Origin: Bacillaceae bacterium JMAK1
GTDB taxonomy: Bacteria; Bacillota; Bacilli; Bacillales; Marinococcaceae
Assembly: GCA_012970285.1 (NCBI GenBank)
Contig: JIBW01000003.1
Location: 1-64,000 of the forward strand
Reading direction: 5' to 3'
Length of the DNA stretch: 64,000 nt
A model generated the notes under the pieces. It was not told the DNA's origin, searched no databases, and saw only the letters and a list, made by a program, of their open reading frames with translations. Below, one piece after another: positions 41,200 through 49,314 of this stretch (position 1 is the stretch's first letter; each line of letters opens with the position of its first letter). The translations under genes were made by a program, and so were the position numbers.

Positions 41200-42570
41200 A
41201 TGGCGCATAAAGCATTGCACACTGACAAAGATTTGTTGAAGAAAGATCAAAAGCACTTTTTACATCCGACTTCGAATCCGAAACAACAAGCGAAATCTGG
41301 GGCATCGATTGTTTTGCGTCGTGGTCAAGGCATTTACCTTGAGGATATTGAAGGCAAACGTTACATCGATGGGCTTTCAAGTTTGTGGAATGTTAACGTT
41401 GGGCACGGAAATAAGGAGTTAGCACAGACGGCTTTTGAACAAATGGAAACACTCGCGTATGCATCATCGTTCAAAGGTTACTCAAATCCTTCTGCAATTA
41501 ACCTTTCTGAGAAGTTAGCAGAGATTGCACCAAACGGATTAAATTCGGTGTTCTTTACTTCTGGGGGCTCAGAATCAAACGATACAGCATTTAAACTTTC
41601 CCGTTTCTACTGGGAACAAGTTGGAAAGCCAGAAAAGAAAAAAATTATTTCCTTAGAACGTTCCTATCATGGTGTGACGATCGGTGCACAGTCAGCGACA
41701 CATTTACCAGCGTTTCATGCATTTTCAGGTTCTCATATGAACGATGTGTATCATGCGGTGCCACATCTTACCGATTGTGAACGAGGCAATAAAGATGCGG
41801 ATCATTACGAGCGAAGTATTCGCGGTGTCATTGAGCGTGAAGGAAAAGAAACGGTTGCGGCAGTAATTATTGAACCAATCCAAGGTGCTGGGGGCATTTA
41901 CGTACCACCAGCTGGTTATTTGGAAGCGGTTCGCAAACTTTGTAATGAGTTCGACATTCATTTTATAGCTGATGAAGTTATTTGTGGTTTCGGACGTACT
42001 GGAAAAATGTTTGCTGTGGAACATTGGGATGTTGTTCCTGATTTCATGTCGGTCGCAAAAGGCATTACGAGTGGTTATGCTCAACTCGGTGGCGTCTTAA
42101 TTCACGACAAAATTCGCAAAGTGATCAACGATTTTGATGGGGTCTTGGCACATGGATTTACGTATAGCGGTCATGCAATGGCTTGTGCAGTTGGTCTTAA
42201 AAACATCGAAATCATTGAACGTGAAGGACTTGTTGACCGTGCTAAAGAAATGGGCGAGTATTTCGGTGATCGCCTAGAAGAATTAGTTACTAAACATACG
42301 TCTGTCGGTCTCACGAGAGGAATGGGTCTATTACGTTCGGTTGAACTTTTTAAAGATTCTAAGTCATTTGAACGATTCGACCCTCAAGATAACGCAGCAG
42401 AGAAATTGTACCAACATTGTTTCGACCGAGGCTTGCTCGTTCGGACCTCTGGAGGAAACGGCATTAACATTATCCCGTTAGCCCCACCATTAATCATTAC
42501 TCAGCCTGAAATTGACGAACTTATTGAGCGATTTAGCGCAGGAATTACGGCTTTTGAATCTGAGTTTTAA
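41200..42570 (+). CDS. Class III PLP-dependent aminotransferase
   Basis: A 456-residue aminotransferase with the usual motifs: GLSSLWNVNVGHGN near the start, FFTSGGSESNDTAFKLSR, SYHGVTIGAQSAT, EPIQGAGGIYVPP, IADEVICGFGRTG and SVAKGITSGYAQLGG with the cofactor lysine. It resembles omega-amino acid to pyruvate aminotransferases such as beta-alanine or putrescine-type enzymes, but the amino donor cannot be fixed from sequence. ATG 41200 follows GGGAGTGA. It is monocistronic. Confidence 0.85.
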   Translation: MAHKALHTDKDLLKKDQKHFLHPTSNPKQQAKSGASIVLRRGQGIYLEDIEGKRYIDGLSSLWNVNVGHGNKELAQTAFEQMETLAYASSFKGYSNPSAINLSEKLAEIAPNGLNSVFFTSGGSESNDTAFKLSRFYWEQVGKPEKKKIISLERSYHGVTIGAQSATHLPAFHAFSGSHMNDVYHAVPHLTDCERGNKDADHYERSIRGVIEREGKETVAAVIIEPIQGAGGIYVPPAGYLEAVRKLCNEFDIHFIADEVICGFGRTGKMFAVEHWDVVPDFMSVAKGITSGYAQLGGVLIHDKIRKVINDFDGVLAHGFTYSGHAMACAVGLKNIEIIEREGLVDRAKEMGEYFGDRLEELVTKHTSVGLTRGMGLLRSVELFKDSKSFERFDPQDNAAEKLYQHCFDRGLLVRTSGGNGINIIPLAPPLIITQPEIDELIERFSAGITAFESEF

Positions 42571-42585
42571 GAGAAAGTAAGCACT

Positions 42586-42618
42586 CGCCCCAGCGTCTAT
42601 CGTTGGGGCGTTTTATTG
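42586..42618 (+). terminator. Terminator of the aminotransferase gene
   Basis: Ten-base GC-rich arms (42586-42595 with 42601-42610, one wobble pair) then TTTTATTG. It lies between convergent genes and touches the yyaC stop. Confidence 0.85.
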
Positions 42619-43257
42619 TTGATTTGTGCTTGAGGTTAATAACTGTGAAGTTTCTGTTGTAAAGACGCTACGTGAAGGTCTTATCGTGTGAGTATGGAGA
42701 AGTCGGTCCATCGTAAGTAATGCATTGGCAGCCCACTCAGCCATCTGTAGCACAAAGTACAATCGTGTGTTTTGTAACGTTACATGTTCCATCATGCCAC
42801 TTACATTGACCGTCCCAGTCATATGCATATCACCAGCTTCAGGTAGGCGTTTATGAACTGCGCTACCTGGGTGAAGGGGACCAGAAGCAAACGTAACACG
42901 TCCGACGTTTTCTGCTCTTCCCATGCTTGCATCAATCGCAATCAATAAAGCATGAGGATGATTATTTTTAATGTCTTCAAGGGTTTCTTTAAGGTTCAGT
43001 GCATGAACCGGACTTTCTAATGTCCCGTATACGTGCATACGCTGTCCACTGTTCTCTTTTATAATTGTGCCAACTAGAGGTCCAAAGGCATCCCCTGTGG
43101 AACGATCTGTACCGATACAGAGAAGGACGATCGTATGTCGCTTTGTAGAACGTAGTATTTCCTCATACATCAGATGTGCCAATGAATCACTAGACGGATG
43201 TTCTTCAAAGTAAAACGGATAAGAAAACACCTTTTCTTTAAAAAATGATAGCTTCAT
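42613..43257 (-). CDS. yyaC: Spore protease YyaC (DUF1256)
   Basis: A 214-residue sporulation protein related to the germination protease GPR. LLCIGTDRSTGDAFGPLVGT and ALLIAIDASMGRAENVGRV are the family motifs, with PGSAVHKRLPEAGDMHMTG following. ATG 43257 has GAGG at 7 bases; two earlier ATG codons are closer to or within that site. In B. subtilis yyaC lies next to spo0J; here three genes separate them. It is on the lagging strand. Supports a spore former. Confidence 0.9.
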   Translation of the reverse strand: MKLSFFKEKVFSYPFYFEEHPSSDSLAHLMYEEILRSTKRHTIVLLCIGTDRSTGDAFGPLVGTIIKENSGQRMHVYGTLESPVHALNLKETLEDIKNNHPHALLIAIDASMGRAENVGRVTFASGPLHPGSAVHKRLPEAGDMHMTGTVNVSGMMEHVTLQNTRLYFVLQMAEWAANALLTMDRLLHTHTIRPSRSVFTTETSQLLTSSTNQQ

Positions 43258-43347
43258 GGACATACCTCTTTCTCCCAAAACATACTAGTCCCAGTATAGG
43301 AACTTTTTTCAAAGACTATACAACGGCTTGAATAAGGGGAGAATAGT

Positions 43348-44373
43348 ATGATCGGTCGTGGAATAAAGTGGATGCTTTTATTAACAGGAACGATGATCGG
43401 GGCAGGGTACGCTTCTGGTCGAGAAATATGGCAATTCTTCGGCGCAGACAGTGTAGTTGCAATCCTATTATTCAGCGGACTGTTCATGATCTGCTCGTAT
43501 GTCATCTTAAAGCTAAGCATTTCTTTGAAAGCTGAAAATTACGTTATTGTTTTAGAAGCGCTACTTGGGAAGCGGCTTGCTAAAGCGTATGACAAGCTCA
43601 TTATTTTGTATCTTTTTCTTACGACTGGAATTATGATTTCTGGTGGAGGCGCAACACTTCAAACGTTCGAACTCCCTTATTGGTTTGGGATTGGCCTCAT
43701 GTGTATTTTACTCGTCGTATTGTTCATTTGGGACTTGGACGGATTGACGTCGGTGAATAATTTTTTGACGCCAATGCTGATTATCTGTCTTGTCGTCATA
43801 TTGATTTTCTTTCAGTGGACGAGCGAAGGCGGTTTTTCACTGGAATGGGGAGCACAAAGCAACTGGCCATCTGCCTTAACGTTTACAGCTCTTAATTTAC
43901 TTCCAGTGGTCGCTGTATTGTCCGCGATTGGCACGAAAATTGAACATAAAGGTGAAGTATGGATTGCAACAATTGGTAGCGGTTTGATTTTAGGTGGTGT
44001 CTCGCTAATTTATAATCAATCGTTACTCAGGGTAGCGGATGATTTACTGCTCTATGAAATTCCGTTGTTCTCAATTTTGAGTTCATATCCGTCGATTTTA
44101 ATTTTTGCAATGACGATTCTTCTATGGACAGCCATTTTTACGACGGCTGCTGCCAACATCTTAGGTTTACTTAGTCGATTTAAAAATTTGTTTACCGCAC
44201 CAGGTTGGTTATTAACGTTCGTCATTGTCATTGCCTTGATCCCGATGACAACATTTGGATTCTCAACACTGGTCGGTTTTTTATATCCTCTTTATGGGAT
44301 GCTGAATTTATACTTGTTAGGCTCCGTATTACTCTTCCCTTTTCTCCAAGAAGATCAACCGAAACTGCGCTAG
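43348..44373 (+). CDS. YkvI/YyaD-type integral membrane protein
   Basis: A 341-residue protein with about ten membrane segments. GTMIGAGYASGREIWQFFG near residues 14-32 is the hallmark of the YkvI family, which is related to the amino-acid permease fold. In B. subtilis the membrane protein YyaD sits beside YyaC, so this may be its counterpart, but I am not certain. Start ATG 43348 follows GGGGAGAA. Substrate unknown. Confidence 0.75.
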   Translation: MIGRGIKWMLLLTGTMIGAGYASGREIWQFFGADSVVAILLFSGLFMICSYVILKLSISLKAENYVIVLEALLGKRLAKAYDKLIILYLFLTTGIMISGGGATLQTFELPYWFGIGLMCILLVVLFIWDLDGLTSVNNFLTPMLIICLVVILIFFQWTSEGGFSLEWGAQSNWPSALTFTALNLLPVVAVLSAIGTKIEHKGEVWIATIGSGLILGGVSLIYNQSLLRVADDLLLYEIPLFSILSSYPSILIFAMTILLWTAIFTTAAANILGLLSRFKNLFTAPGWLLTFVIVIALIPMTTFGFSTLVGFLYPLYGMLNLYLLGSVLLFPFLQEDQPKLR

Positions 44374-44472
44374 AACGAAGGTTACAAGTTATGGTATAAT
44401 ACGAAAGGCTTCCGATCTTCGGGAGCTTTTCTATATGTATGTAATGAATCTTTAATAGAGGGGGCGAATGCC

Positions 44473-44667
44473 TTGACGGAGACTGATTTTCAACTGAAAG
44501 ACATTGTGGAAATGAAAAAACCTCATCCGTGTGGGACGAATCGTTGGAAGATTATTCGTATGGGAATGGACATTCGCATCAAATGTGAAGGTTGTGATCA
44601 TAGCGTCATGATCCCGAGAAAGACATTCGCCCGTAAAATGAAAAAGGTGCTTGAACGAGCAGAGTAA
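44473..44667 (+). CDS. DUF951 family protein (YyzM-like)
   Basis: A 64-residue protein containing VEMKKPHPCGTNRWKIIRMGMDIRIKCEGCDHSVMIPR, with the two-cysteine pair CEGC and an earlier PHPCG, as in DUF951. Metal binding is plausible. Start is a TTG after GAGGGGGCGAATGCC. It directly precedes ychF, 16 bases away, a common arrangement in Firmicutes. Function unknown. Confidence 0.88.
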   Translation: MTETDFQLKDIVEMKKPHPCGTNRWKIIRMGMDIRIKCEGCDHSVMIPRKTFARKMKKVLERAE

Positions 44668-44683
44668 AGGAAGTGACTGTACG

Positions 44684-45784
44684 ATGGCTTTAACAACAGG
44701 AATTGTTGGCCTACCAAACGTCGGTAAGTCAACGCTTTTTAATGCAATTACCCAAGCAGGTGCTGAAGCAGCGAACTACCCATTCGCAACAATCGATCCT
44801 AACGTCGGAATCGTTGAAGTACCTGATCACCGTTTACAAGTTCTTACTGAACTCGTAAATCCAAAGAAAACCGTCCCAACGACATTTGAATTTACCGATA
44901 TTGCTGGAATTGTAGAAGGTGCAAGCAAGGGCGAAGGACTCGGCAATAAATTCCTTTCCCATATCCGTGAAGTGGATGCGATCACTCACGTTGTTCGTTG
45001 TTTTGATAACGATGACATCACACACGTTTCTGGGAGTGTCGATCCTCTAAGAGACATGGAAGTGATCAACTTAGAGCTTATCCTCGCTGACCTTGAAACA
45101 ATTTCGAAACGTCTCGAAAAAGTAAACAAGCTTGCTAAAACGAAAGACAAAACAGCTATTGCTGAGCAATCTGTTCTTCAAAAAATCGTCGACGCACTTG
45201 AGGCAGAAAAGCCAGCGCGTTCTGTAGATCTTGACGATGAGGAACATAAGCTTGCGAAGGGCTTCCAGCTGTTAACGTTGAAACCAGTCCTTTATGTAGC
45301 AAATGTGAGCGAAGAAGACCTCTTGTCTGACGAAGATAACGAGTACGTCGCTCGCGTTCGTACCCGTGCTACTGAAGAAAACGCTGAAGTTATTACGATT
45401 TGTGCAAGCATTGAAGCGGAAGTTGCTGAATTAGAAGGCGACGATCGCCAAAGCTTCCTCGCTGACCTTGGAATTGAAGAAGCGGGTCTTGATCGCTTGA
45501 TCCGTGCCGCATACGCTCTTTTAGGTCTTTCCACGTACTTCACTGCTGGAGAACAAGAAGTTCGTGCATGGACGATTCGTAAAGGAACAAAGGCACCACA
45601 AGCTGCAGGCGTCATTCATACCGACTTCGAGCGAGGATTTATTCGTGCCGAAGTTGTCGCGTACGAGGACCTTAAAGAACTCGGGTCAATGACGAAAGCA
45701 AAAGAAGCGGGTAAAGTCCGCCTTGAAGGAAAAGACTACGTCGTGCTTGATGGCGATGTTGTTCACTTTAGATTTAATGTGTAA
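44684..45784 (+). CDS. ychF: Ribosome-binding ATPase YchF
   Basis: An OBG-family P-loop protein that prefers ATP. The 366-residue protein has GLPNVGKSTLFNAIT, DIAGIVEGASKGEGLGNKFL, the altered specificity motif NVSEED in place of NKxD, a coiled-coil insertion (about 130-200) and a C-terminal TGS domain with TAGEQEVRAWTIRKGT. ATG 44684 follows AAAGGAAGTGA. It affects stress and redox responses in other bacteria. It sits upstream of rpsF-ssb-rpsR, as in B. subtilis, apart from the inserted padR module. Confidence 0.97.
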   Translation: MALTTGIVGLPNVGKSTLFNAITQAGAEAANYPFATIDPNVGIVEVPDHRLQVLTELVNPKKTVPTTFEFTDIAGIVEGASKGEGLGNKFLSHIREVDAITHVVRCFDNDDITHVSGSVDPLRDMEVINLELILADLETISKRLEKVNKLAKTKDKTAIAEQSVLQKIVDALEAEKPARSVDLDDEEHKLAKGFQLLTLKPVLYVANVSEEDLLSDEDNEYVARVRTRATEENAEVITICASIEAEVAELEGDDRQSFLADLGIEEAGLDRLIRAAYALLGLSTYFTAGEQEVRAWTIRKGTKAPQAAGVIHTDFERGFIRAEVVAYEDLKELGSMTKAKEAGKVRLEGKDYVVLDGDVVHFRFNV

Positions 45785-45809
45785 AAGCTCCCATATGGGA
45801 GCTTTTTTT
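45783..45809 (+). terminator. Terminator of ychF
   Basis: Ten-base arms around ATAT (45783-45792 with 45797-45806), followed by T; overlaps the stop codon. Confidence 0.88.
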
Positions 45810-45838
45810 ATCATAAGGAGACGTGCGTTGGTGAGATT

Positions 45839-46297
45839 TTAAAGATTAGCTAGGCGACCCTTTGCTGTAGACTCCTCAGTCAAAGTTTGCATTTCCCTTG
45901 CTTTTAAGATTCCCCTTGGTTTGCTCATTCGTGAATAGACGGATTCATAAGCACCAGCTTTCACTTCGTATGTTTCATGAAAAATGCCAACAGCCTCGCT
46001 CTTTGCTGATTTATTGTAGAAATCGATCCACGCTTCTTTATGGGTTTTGCCGTGTGCATAATCGAGGAGTTGGTCGACGCTTTCCCAATATTGCGTCAGC
46101 ACAATCGTGCGACCACCAAGTGTAGTATCTTGTGACAAAAAGCCGGTACTTTTGTCTGCATACAGTTCTTGAAGCATCGGCCTCATCGCCATGAATACTG
46201 GCCACCAATTTTTTATGTTCCACCATTTGTTAATCCTCATTCCGATGATGAATACGACAAGGTCTTGATCGTTCTTCGTGCTTATTCGCTTTTGCAT
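45839..46297 (-). CDS. DUF4188 domain protein (monooxygenase-like)
   Basis: A 152-residue protein with VVFIIGMRINKWWNIKNWWPVF, LGGRTIVLTQYWESVDQLLDYAHGKTHKEAW and GIFHETYEVKAGAYESVYSRM, which fits the DUF4188 or antibiotic-biosynthesis-monooxygenase-like ferredoxin fold. Substrate unknown. ATG 46297 has AAAGGAGAG upstream. It overlaps the padR gene by 16 bases, so the two are translated together and the regulator probably controls this gene. Confidence 0.8.
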   Translation of the reverse strand: MQKRISTKNDQDLVVFIIGMRINKWWNIKNWWPVFMAMRPMLQELYADKSTGFLSQDTTLGGRTIVLTQYWESVDQLLDYAHGKTHKEAWIDFYNKSAKSEAVGIFHETYEVKAGAYESVYSRMSKPRGILKAREMQTLTEESTAKGRLANL

Positions 46298-46818
46298 TGA
46301 ATACTCTCCTTTGTTTTTTGGCACCAACGCAGTTCGGCTAGAGCAATTTCTTTGCCGTAGTTTAACGTGTATAGCCAAAATTCAGAATCAATATGTGATC
46401 GGATGTTCTCTTCAATGCCGTGATACACCTCGAGTTTAGTCTTAAGCATTTGTTCTTGTTTACCTAGGTGAGCGAGGGCTTGTTCCCTTTCCATCTCCAT
46501 TCCAAAGAATAATTTCACAAGCAATTCATTACGCATCACAACAGTTTCATTGACAGGGGCGGTAAGCCATTCTTTGAGTTTCTTTTTTCCGGAGGTGGTG
46601 ATCGTATATTCTTTACGCTCAGGTGTTCCGTCTACTTTAATGACAGATTGTGTAGCATACCCATCTTCCACTAACGTTTTCAATGCAGGATAAATTTGAC
46701 CATAGCTCATTTTCCAAAAGTGGCTAAAGCTGGCATCCATTAAGTTTTTGATGTCATAACCGGTTTTGCATTCGGATGTGAGGATACCTAAGATGATCCA
46801 TTTTGCTTCTGTTTTCAT
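46282..46818 (-). CDS. PadR family transcriptional regulator
   Basis: A 178-residue protein with the PadR winged helix (residues 5-85: ILGILTSECKTGYDIKNLM, MSYGQIYPALKTLVEDGYATQ, PERKEYTITTSGKKKLKEWL) and a C-terminal Vir-type dimerisation helix bundle. PadR proteins repress genes for phenolic stress or efflux and usually bind upstream of themselves. Repeated dyads lie directly upstream. It heads a two-gene operon with the DUF4188 gene, inserted between ychF and rpsF. Confidence 0.9.
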   Translation of the reverse strand: MKTEAKWIILGILTSECKTGYDIKNLMDASFSHFWKMSYGQIYPALKTLVEDGYATQSVIKVDGTPERKEYTITTSGKKKLKEWLTAPVNETVVMRNELLVKLFFGMEMEREQALAHLGKQEQMLKTKLEVYHGIEENIRSHIDSEFWLYTLNYGKEIALAELRWCQKTKESIQCKSE

Positions 46819-46829
46819 GATGCACCTCT

Positions 46830-46861
46830 ATATCTTTATGATATGTATCTTTAAGATATAT
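46830..46861. promoter_or_regulatory. Tandem dyads, probable PadR operator
   Basis: Two near-identical short palindromes, TATCTTTATGATA and TATCTTTAAGATA, lie side by side (about 46831-46859) just before padR, in a region with a TTGACT -35-like element (minus strand, near 46875-46880). Autoregulation by PadR is inferred from position. Confidence 0.6.
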
Positions 46862-47005
46862 AAAAGTGTCAGAAAAGTCAATAAGTAACTTTATAACGGC
46901 AGGGTTTTGTCGCTGGCTGTCGAAAATTTGTTGGGATCTATGATTAGTTGCTTGAGGCGTTCTCCATCCCGCGTGACCACTTCTTACCTATATAAAAATT
47001 CCAAC
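46862..47005. other. Divergent gap between padR and rpsF
   Basis: The padR-rpsF gap totals 314 bases. Apart from the padR operator at its left end and the rpsF promoter and leader at its right end, I see nothing in this stretch. Confidence 0.5.
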
Positions 47006-47034
47006 TTGTGATTACACGTGTTTCCTGATAGAAT
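47006..47034 (+). promoter_or_regulatory. Promoter of rpsF-ssb-rpsR
   Basis: TTGTGA (47006-47011), 17 bases, TAGAAT (47029-47034). Confidence 0.65.
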
Positions 47035-47081
47035 TGATTGTTGTGAGTATAGAAATGGGATAACCCGTTTTATTGCTCCTT

Positions 47082-47110
47082 GCTCTTACTTAGATTAGTA
47101 AGGGCCGTTT
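47082..47110 (+). promoter_or_regulatory. Leader hairpin before rpsF, possible S6-S18 autoregulatory site
   Basis: A 9-bp stem (47082-47090 with 47097-47105, one G-U) is followed by CCGTTT in the rpsF leader. In many bacteria S6 and S18 bind a CCG-containing structure here to control their own operon. The match is only by position and the CCG, so confidence is low. Confidence 0.4.
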
Positions 47111-47132
47111 AGACCAAAGGGAGGTGACTAGA

Positions 47133-47420
47133 ATGCGTAAATACGAAATTCTTTACATTCTTAGCCCACAGTTGGACGAGGAGTCAGTGAAAGCTGCTAA
47201 TGAGCGTTTTCAACAGATCCTTACAGACAACGGTGCTGAAATCACATCAGTTGATGAAAAAGGAAGACGCCGTCTTGCTTACGAAATCAACGATTTCAAA
47301 GAAGGCTACTATGTGATTACAAAAGTTAACGCTAACACACAAGCGGTGAATGAGTTTGACCGTCGTGTTAAACTAACTGACGATGTTATTCGTACACTTG
47401 TCGTTCGCGAAGACGACTAA
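47133..47420 (+). CDS. rpsF: Ribosomal protein bS6
   Basis: Small-subunit protein that binds 16S rRNA as a heterodimer with S18. The 95-residue product has MRKYEILYILSP, GRRRLAYEINDFKEGYYVI and the ending VIRTLVVREDD. ATG 47133 follows GGAGGTG at good spacing; the upstream GTG is part of that site. First gene of the rpsF-ssb-rpsR operon. Confidence 0.97.
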   Translation: MRKYEILYILSPQLDEESVKAANERFQQILTDNGAEITSVDEKGRRRLAYEINDFKEGYYVITKVNANTQAVNEFDRRVKLTDDVIRTLVVREDD

Positions 47421-47446
47421 TTGATAGATAAAAGGGAGGGTTACGC

Positions 47447-47959
47447 ATGATTAATCGCGTTGTGCTTGTCGGCCGGCTCACCCATGATCCGGAGCTTCGT
47501 TACACGCCAAATGGAGTTGCAGTTGCAAACTTTAGTATTGCTGTGAACCGACCGTTCACGAATCAGCAAGGTGAGCGTGAAGCGGACTTTTTCAGCTGTG
47601 TTGTGTGGAGGAAGCAGGCAGAAAACGTGGCAAACTACTTGAAAAAAGGAAGTTTGGCAGGGATTGATGGCCGCTTACAAAGCCGCAGTTTTGAAAACCA
47701 AGAAGGCAAGCGCGTGAAAGTTGTGGAAGTTCAGGCTGAAAGCGTTCAGTTCCTCGAACCGAAAAACTCCCAAGGGAGCGGTGGAGGCGGCGGTGGTTTC
47801 CAACAAGGCGGAGGCTACGGCCAAAGCGGTGGAGGTTACAGCCAGAATGGTTCTTACTCTCAAGAGCCACCACAACGTCAATCATCGAACCTGAACGACG
47901 ATCCATTTTCCAATGATGGAAAACCGATTGATATATCGGACGACGATTTACCATTTTAA
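47447..47959 (+). CDS. ssb: Single-stranded DNA-binding protein
   Basis: Coats single-stranded DNA at forks and recruits partners. The 170-residue protein has an OB fold (residues 1-105: [52 protein letters not shown]), a glycine- and glutamine-rich linker, and the acidic tip DDDLPF that binds repair and replication proteins. It lies between rpsF and rpsR as in all Bacillales, which makes it the essential SsbA type. Confidence 0.98.
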   Translation: MINRVVLVGRLTHDPELRYTPNGVAVANFSIAVNRPFTNQQGEREADFFSCVVWRKQAENVANYLKKGSLAGIDGRLQSRSFENQEGKRVKVVEVQAESVQFLEPKNSQGSGGGGGGFQQGGGYGQSGGGYSQNGSYSQEPPQRQSSNLNDDPFSNDGKPIDISDDDLPF

Positions 47960-47979
47960 ATTGAAAGGAGCGAGACCAC

Positions 47980-48207
47980 ATGGCACGTCGTAGAGGCAAG
48001 CGTAAAAAGGTATGTTATTTCACGGTAAATAAGATCAAGCGCATCGACTACAAAGATCTTGATCTTCTCCGTAAGTTTATCTCTGAGCGAGGAAAGATTC
48101 TTCCTCGTCGTGTGACTGGTACTTCTGCGAAGTATCAACGCAAACTGACGATCGCGATCAAGCGTTCACGTCAAGCAGCACTTCTTCCATATGCGAAAGA
48201 AGTTTAA
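47980..48207 (+). CDS. rpsR: Ribosomal protein bS18
   Basis: A 75-residue basic protein with [36 protein letters not shown] and [12 protein letters not shown], the standard S18 sequence. Only one cysteine is present at the N-terminus, so this is not a zinc-ribbon form. ATG 47980 follows AAAGGAGCGA. Last gene of its operon, followed by a strong terminator. Confidence 0.97.
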   Translation: MARRRGKRKKVCYFTVNKIKRIDYKDLDLLRKFISERGKILPRRVTGTSAKYQRKLTIAIKRSRQAALLPYAKEV

Positions 48208-48218
48208 GAATCAATTAG

Positions 48219-48256
48219 AAAAAGCCGTCATCTACTAATGAGATGACGGCTTTTTT
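48219..48256 (+). terminator. Terminator of rpsF-ssb-rpsR
   Basis: Perfect 10-bp stem (48224-48233 with 48241-48250), then six T. Confidence 0.9.
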
Positions 48257-48359
48257 CACGTACACTTAAATAGCATTACCTTTCAATTTACGTGTGAATG
48301 GGCTACAATAGATCAGTGTAAGATATGTATGAAGCCTAAGATTGGTGGTTATTTTCTGA

Positions 48360-49310
48360 ATGAATCAGTCACGTAGAATTACCGAAGGAGCCGTCGTTGT
48401 TGCTCTGTTTACCATACTTATGGTTATGACACTATATATCCCTGTTATAGCGCTTTTGACGATTTGGTTATTACCGCTACCGATGATGGTTTATACGATC
48501 CGTCACGGAATGAAGCCGGGGGCTCTCGTATTAGTAGTTGCAACACTTATATCCTTTCTGCTTGCTACTGCTTTAGCATTGCCAATTATTCTGTTGTTTG
48601 GAATTGGTGGCTTTGTGATGGGTGTGAGCTATTCAAAAGGTAGAGGGGCTTTTCAAACCTTATTTACAGGTAGTGTAAGTTATGTTCTAGCAATTTTTGT
48701 GCTCTTTGTGTTTTCGAATGTTGTGATGGGGATCCATCCTTTTGAAGCGATTCGCACAGGTATGATAGAGTCGATGAACTCAGCAGAACAATTGATGCAG
48801 AATTTTGGAGCAGAAACGGACGAAGAAGCGATTTCTGCATATCGGGAATTAGCGAACATGATCCCGCAAATGTCTGCAATGCTAATGATTTTCACAGGTG
48901 TTATGTACGCATTTATTACGCAAGTGATTGCGCATCCGATTTTAAGAAGACTATTGAATAAACCGTTCGGTTTTCCGCCCCTTAGGGAGTGGTCATTGCC
49001 GACATTTTTTATCTGGATTTATTTACTCGGAATTGTGTTTAGCCTCTTTGGAGTGAGTGACCCAGGATCAGCGCTTTCAATCTTTATGATGAATGTTACG
49101 CCATTACTTGAGATTGCGATGATTGTTCAAGGTGCAGCAGTCATGTTTTATTTTGCCCATGTGAAGAAGATTTCAAGGGCGTTGCCGATCATCATCTTGT
49201 TCTCAGCACTTGTGATACCGATAATTACGTTCTTTGTACGAATCTTAGGGATCATTGATCTTGGTTTTGATTTAAGAAGCCGGATTAAGCCTGATTCAAA
49301 TAGGGGTTGA
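48360..49310 (+). CDS. yybS: YybS family membrane protein (DUF2232)
   Basis: A 316-residue protein with about eight membrane segments in two groups around a cytoplasmic loop (about 130-170). The start SRRITEGAVVVALFTILMVMTLYIPVI and the position immediately before gdpP identify the YybS family; its role is unknown. ATG 48360 has only a weak ribosome site (GGTGG). The gene ends 4 bases before gdpP, so the two are probably co-transcribed. Confidence 0.9.
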   Translation: MNQSRRITEGAVVVALFTILMVMTLYIPVIALLTIWLLPLPMMVYTIRHGMKPGALVLVVATLISFLLATALALPIILLFGIGGFVMGVSYSKGRGAFQTLFTGSVSYVLAIFVLFVFSNVVMGIHPFEAIRTGMIESMNSAEQLMQNFGAETDEEAISAYRELANMIPQMSAMLMIFTGVMYAFITQVIAHPILRRLLNKPFGFPPLREWSLPTFFIWIYLLGIVFSLFGVSDPGSALSIFMMNVTPLLEIAMIVQGAAVMFYFAHVKKISRALPIIILFSALVIPIITFFVRILGIIDLGFDLRSRIKPDSNRG

Positions 49311-49314
49311 TGGT

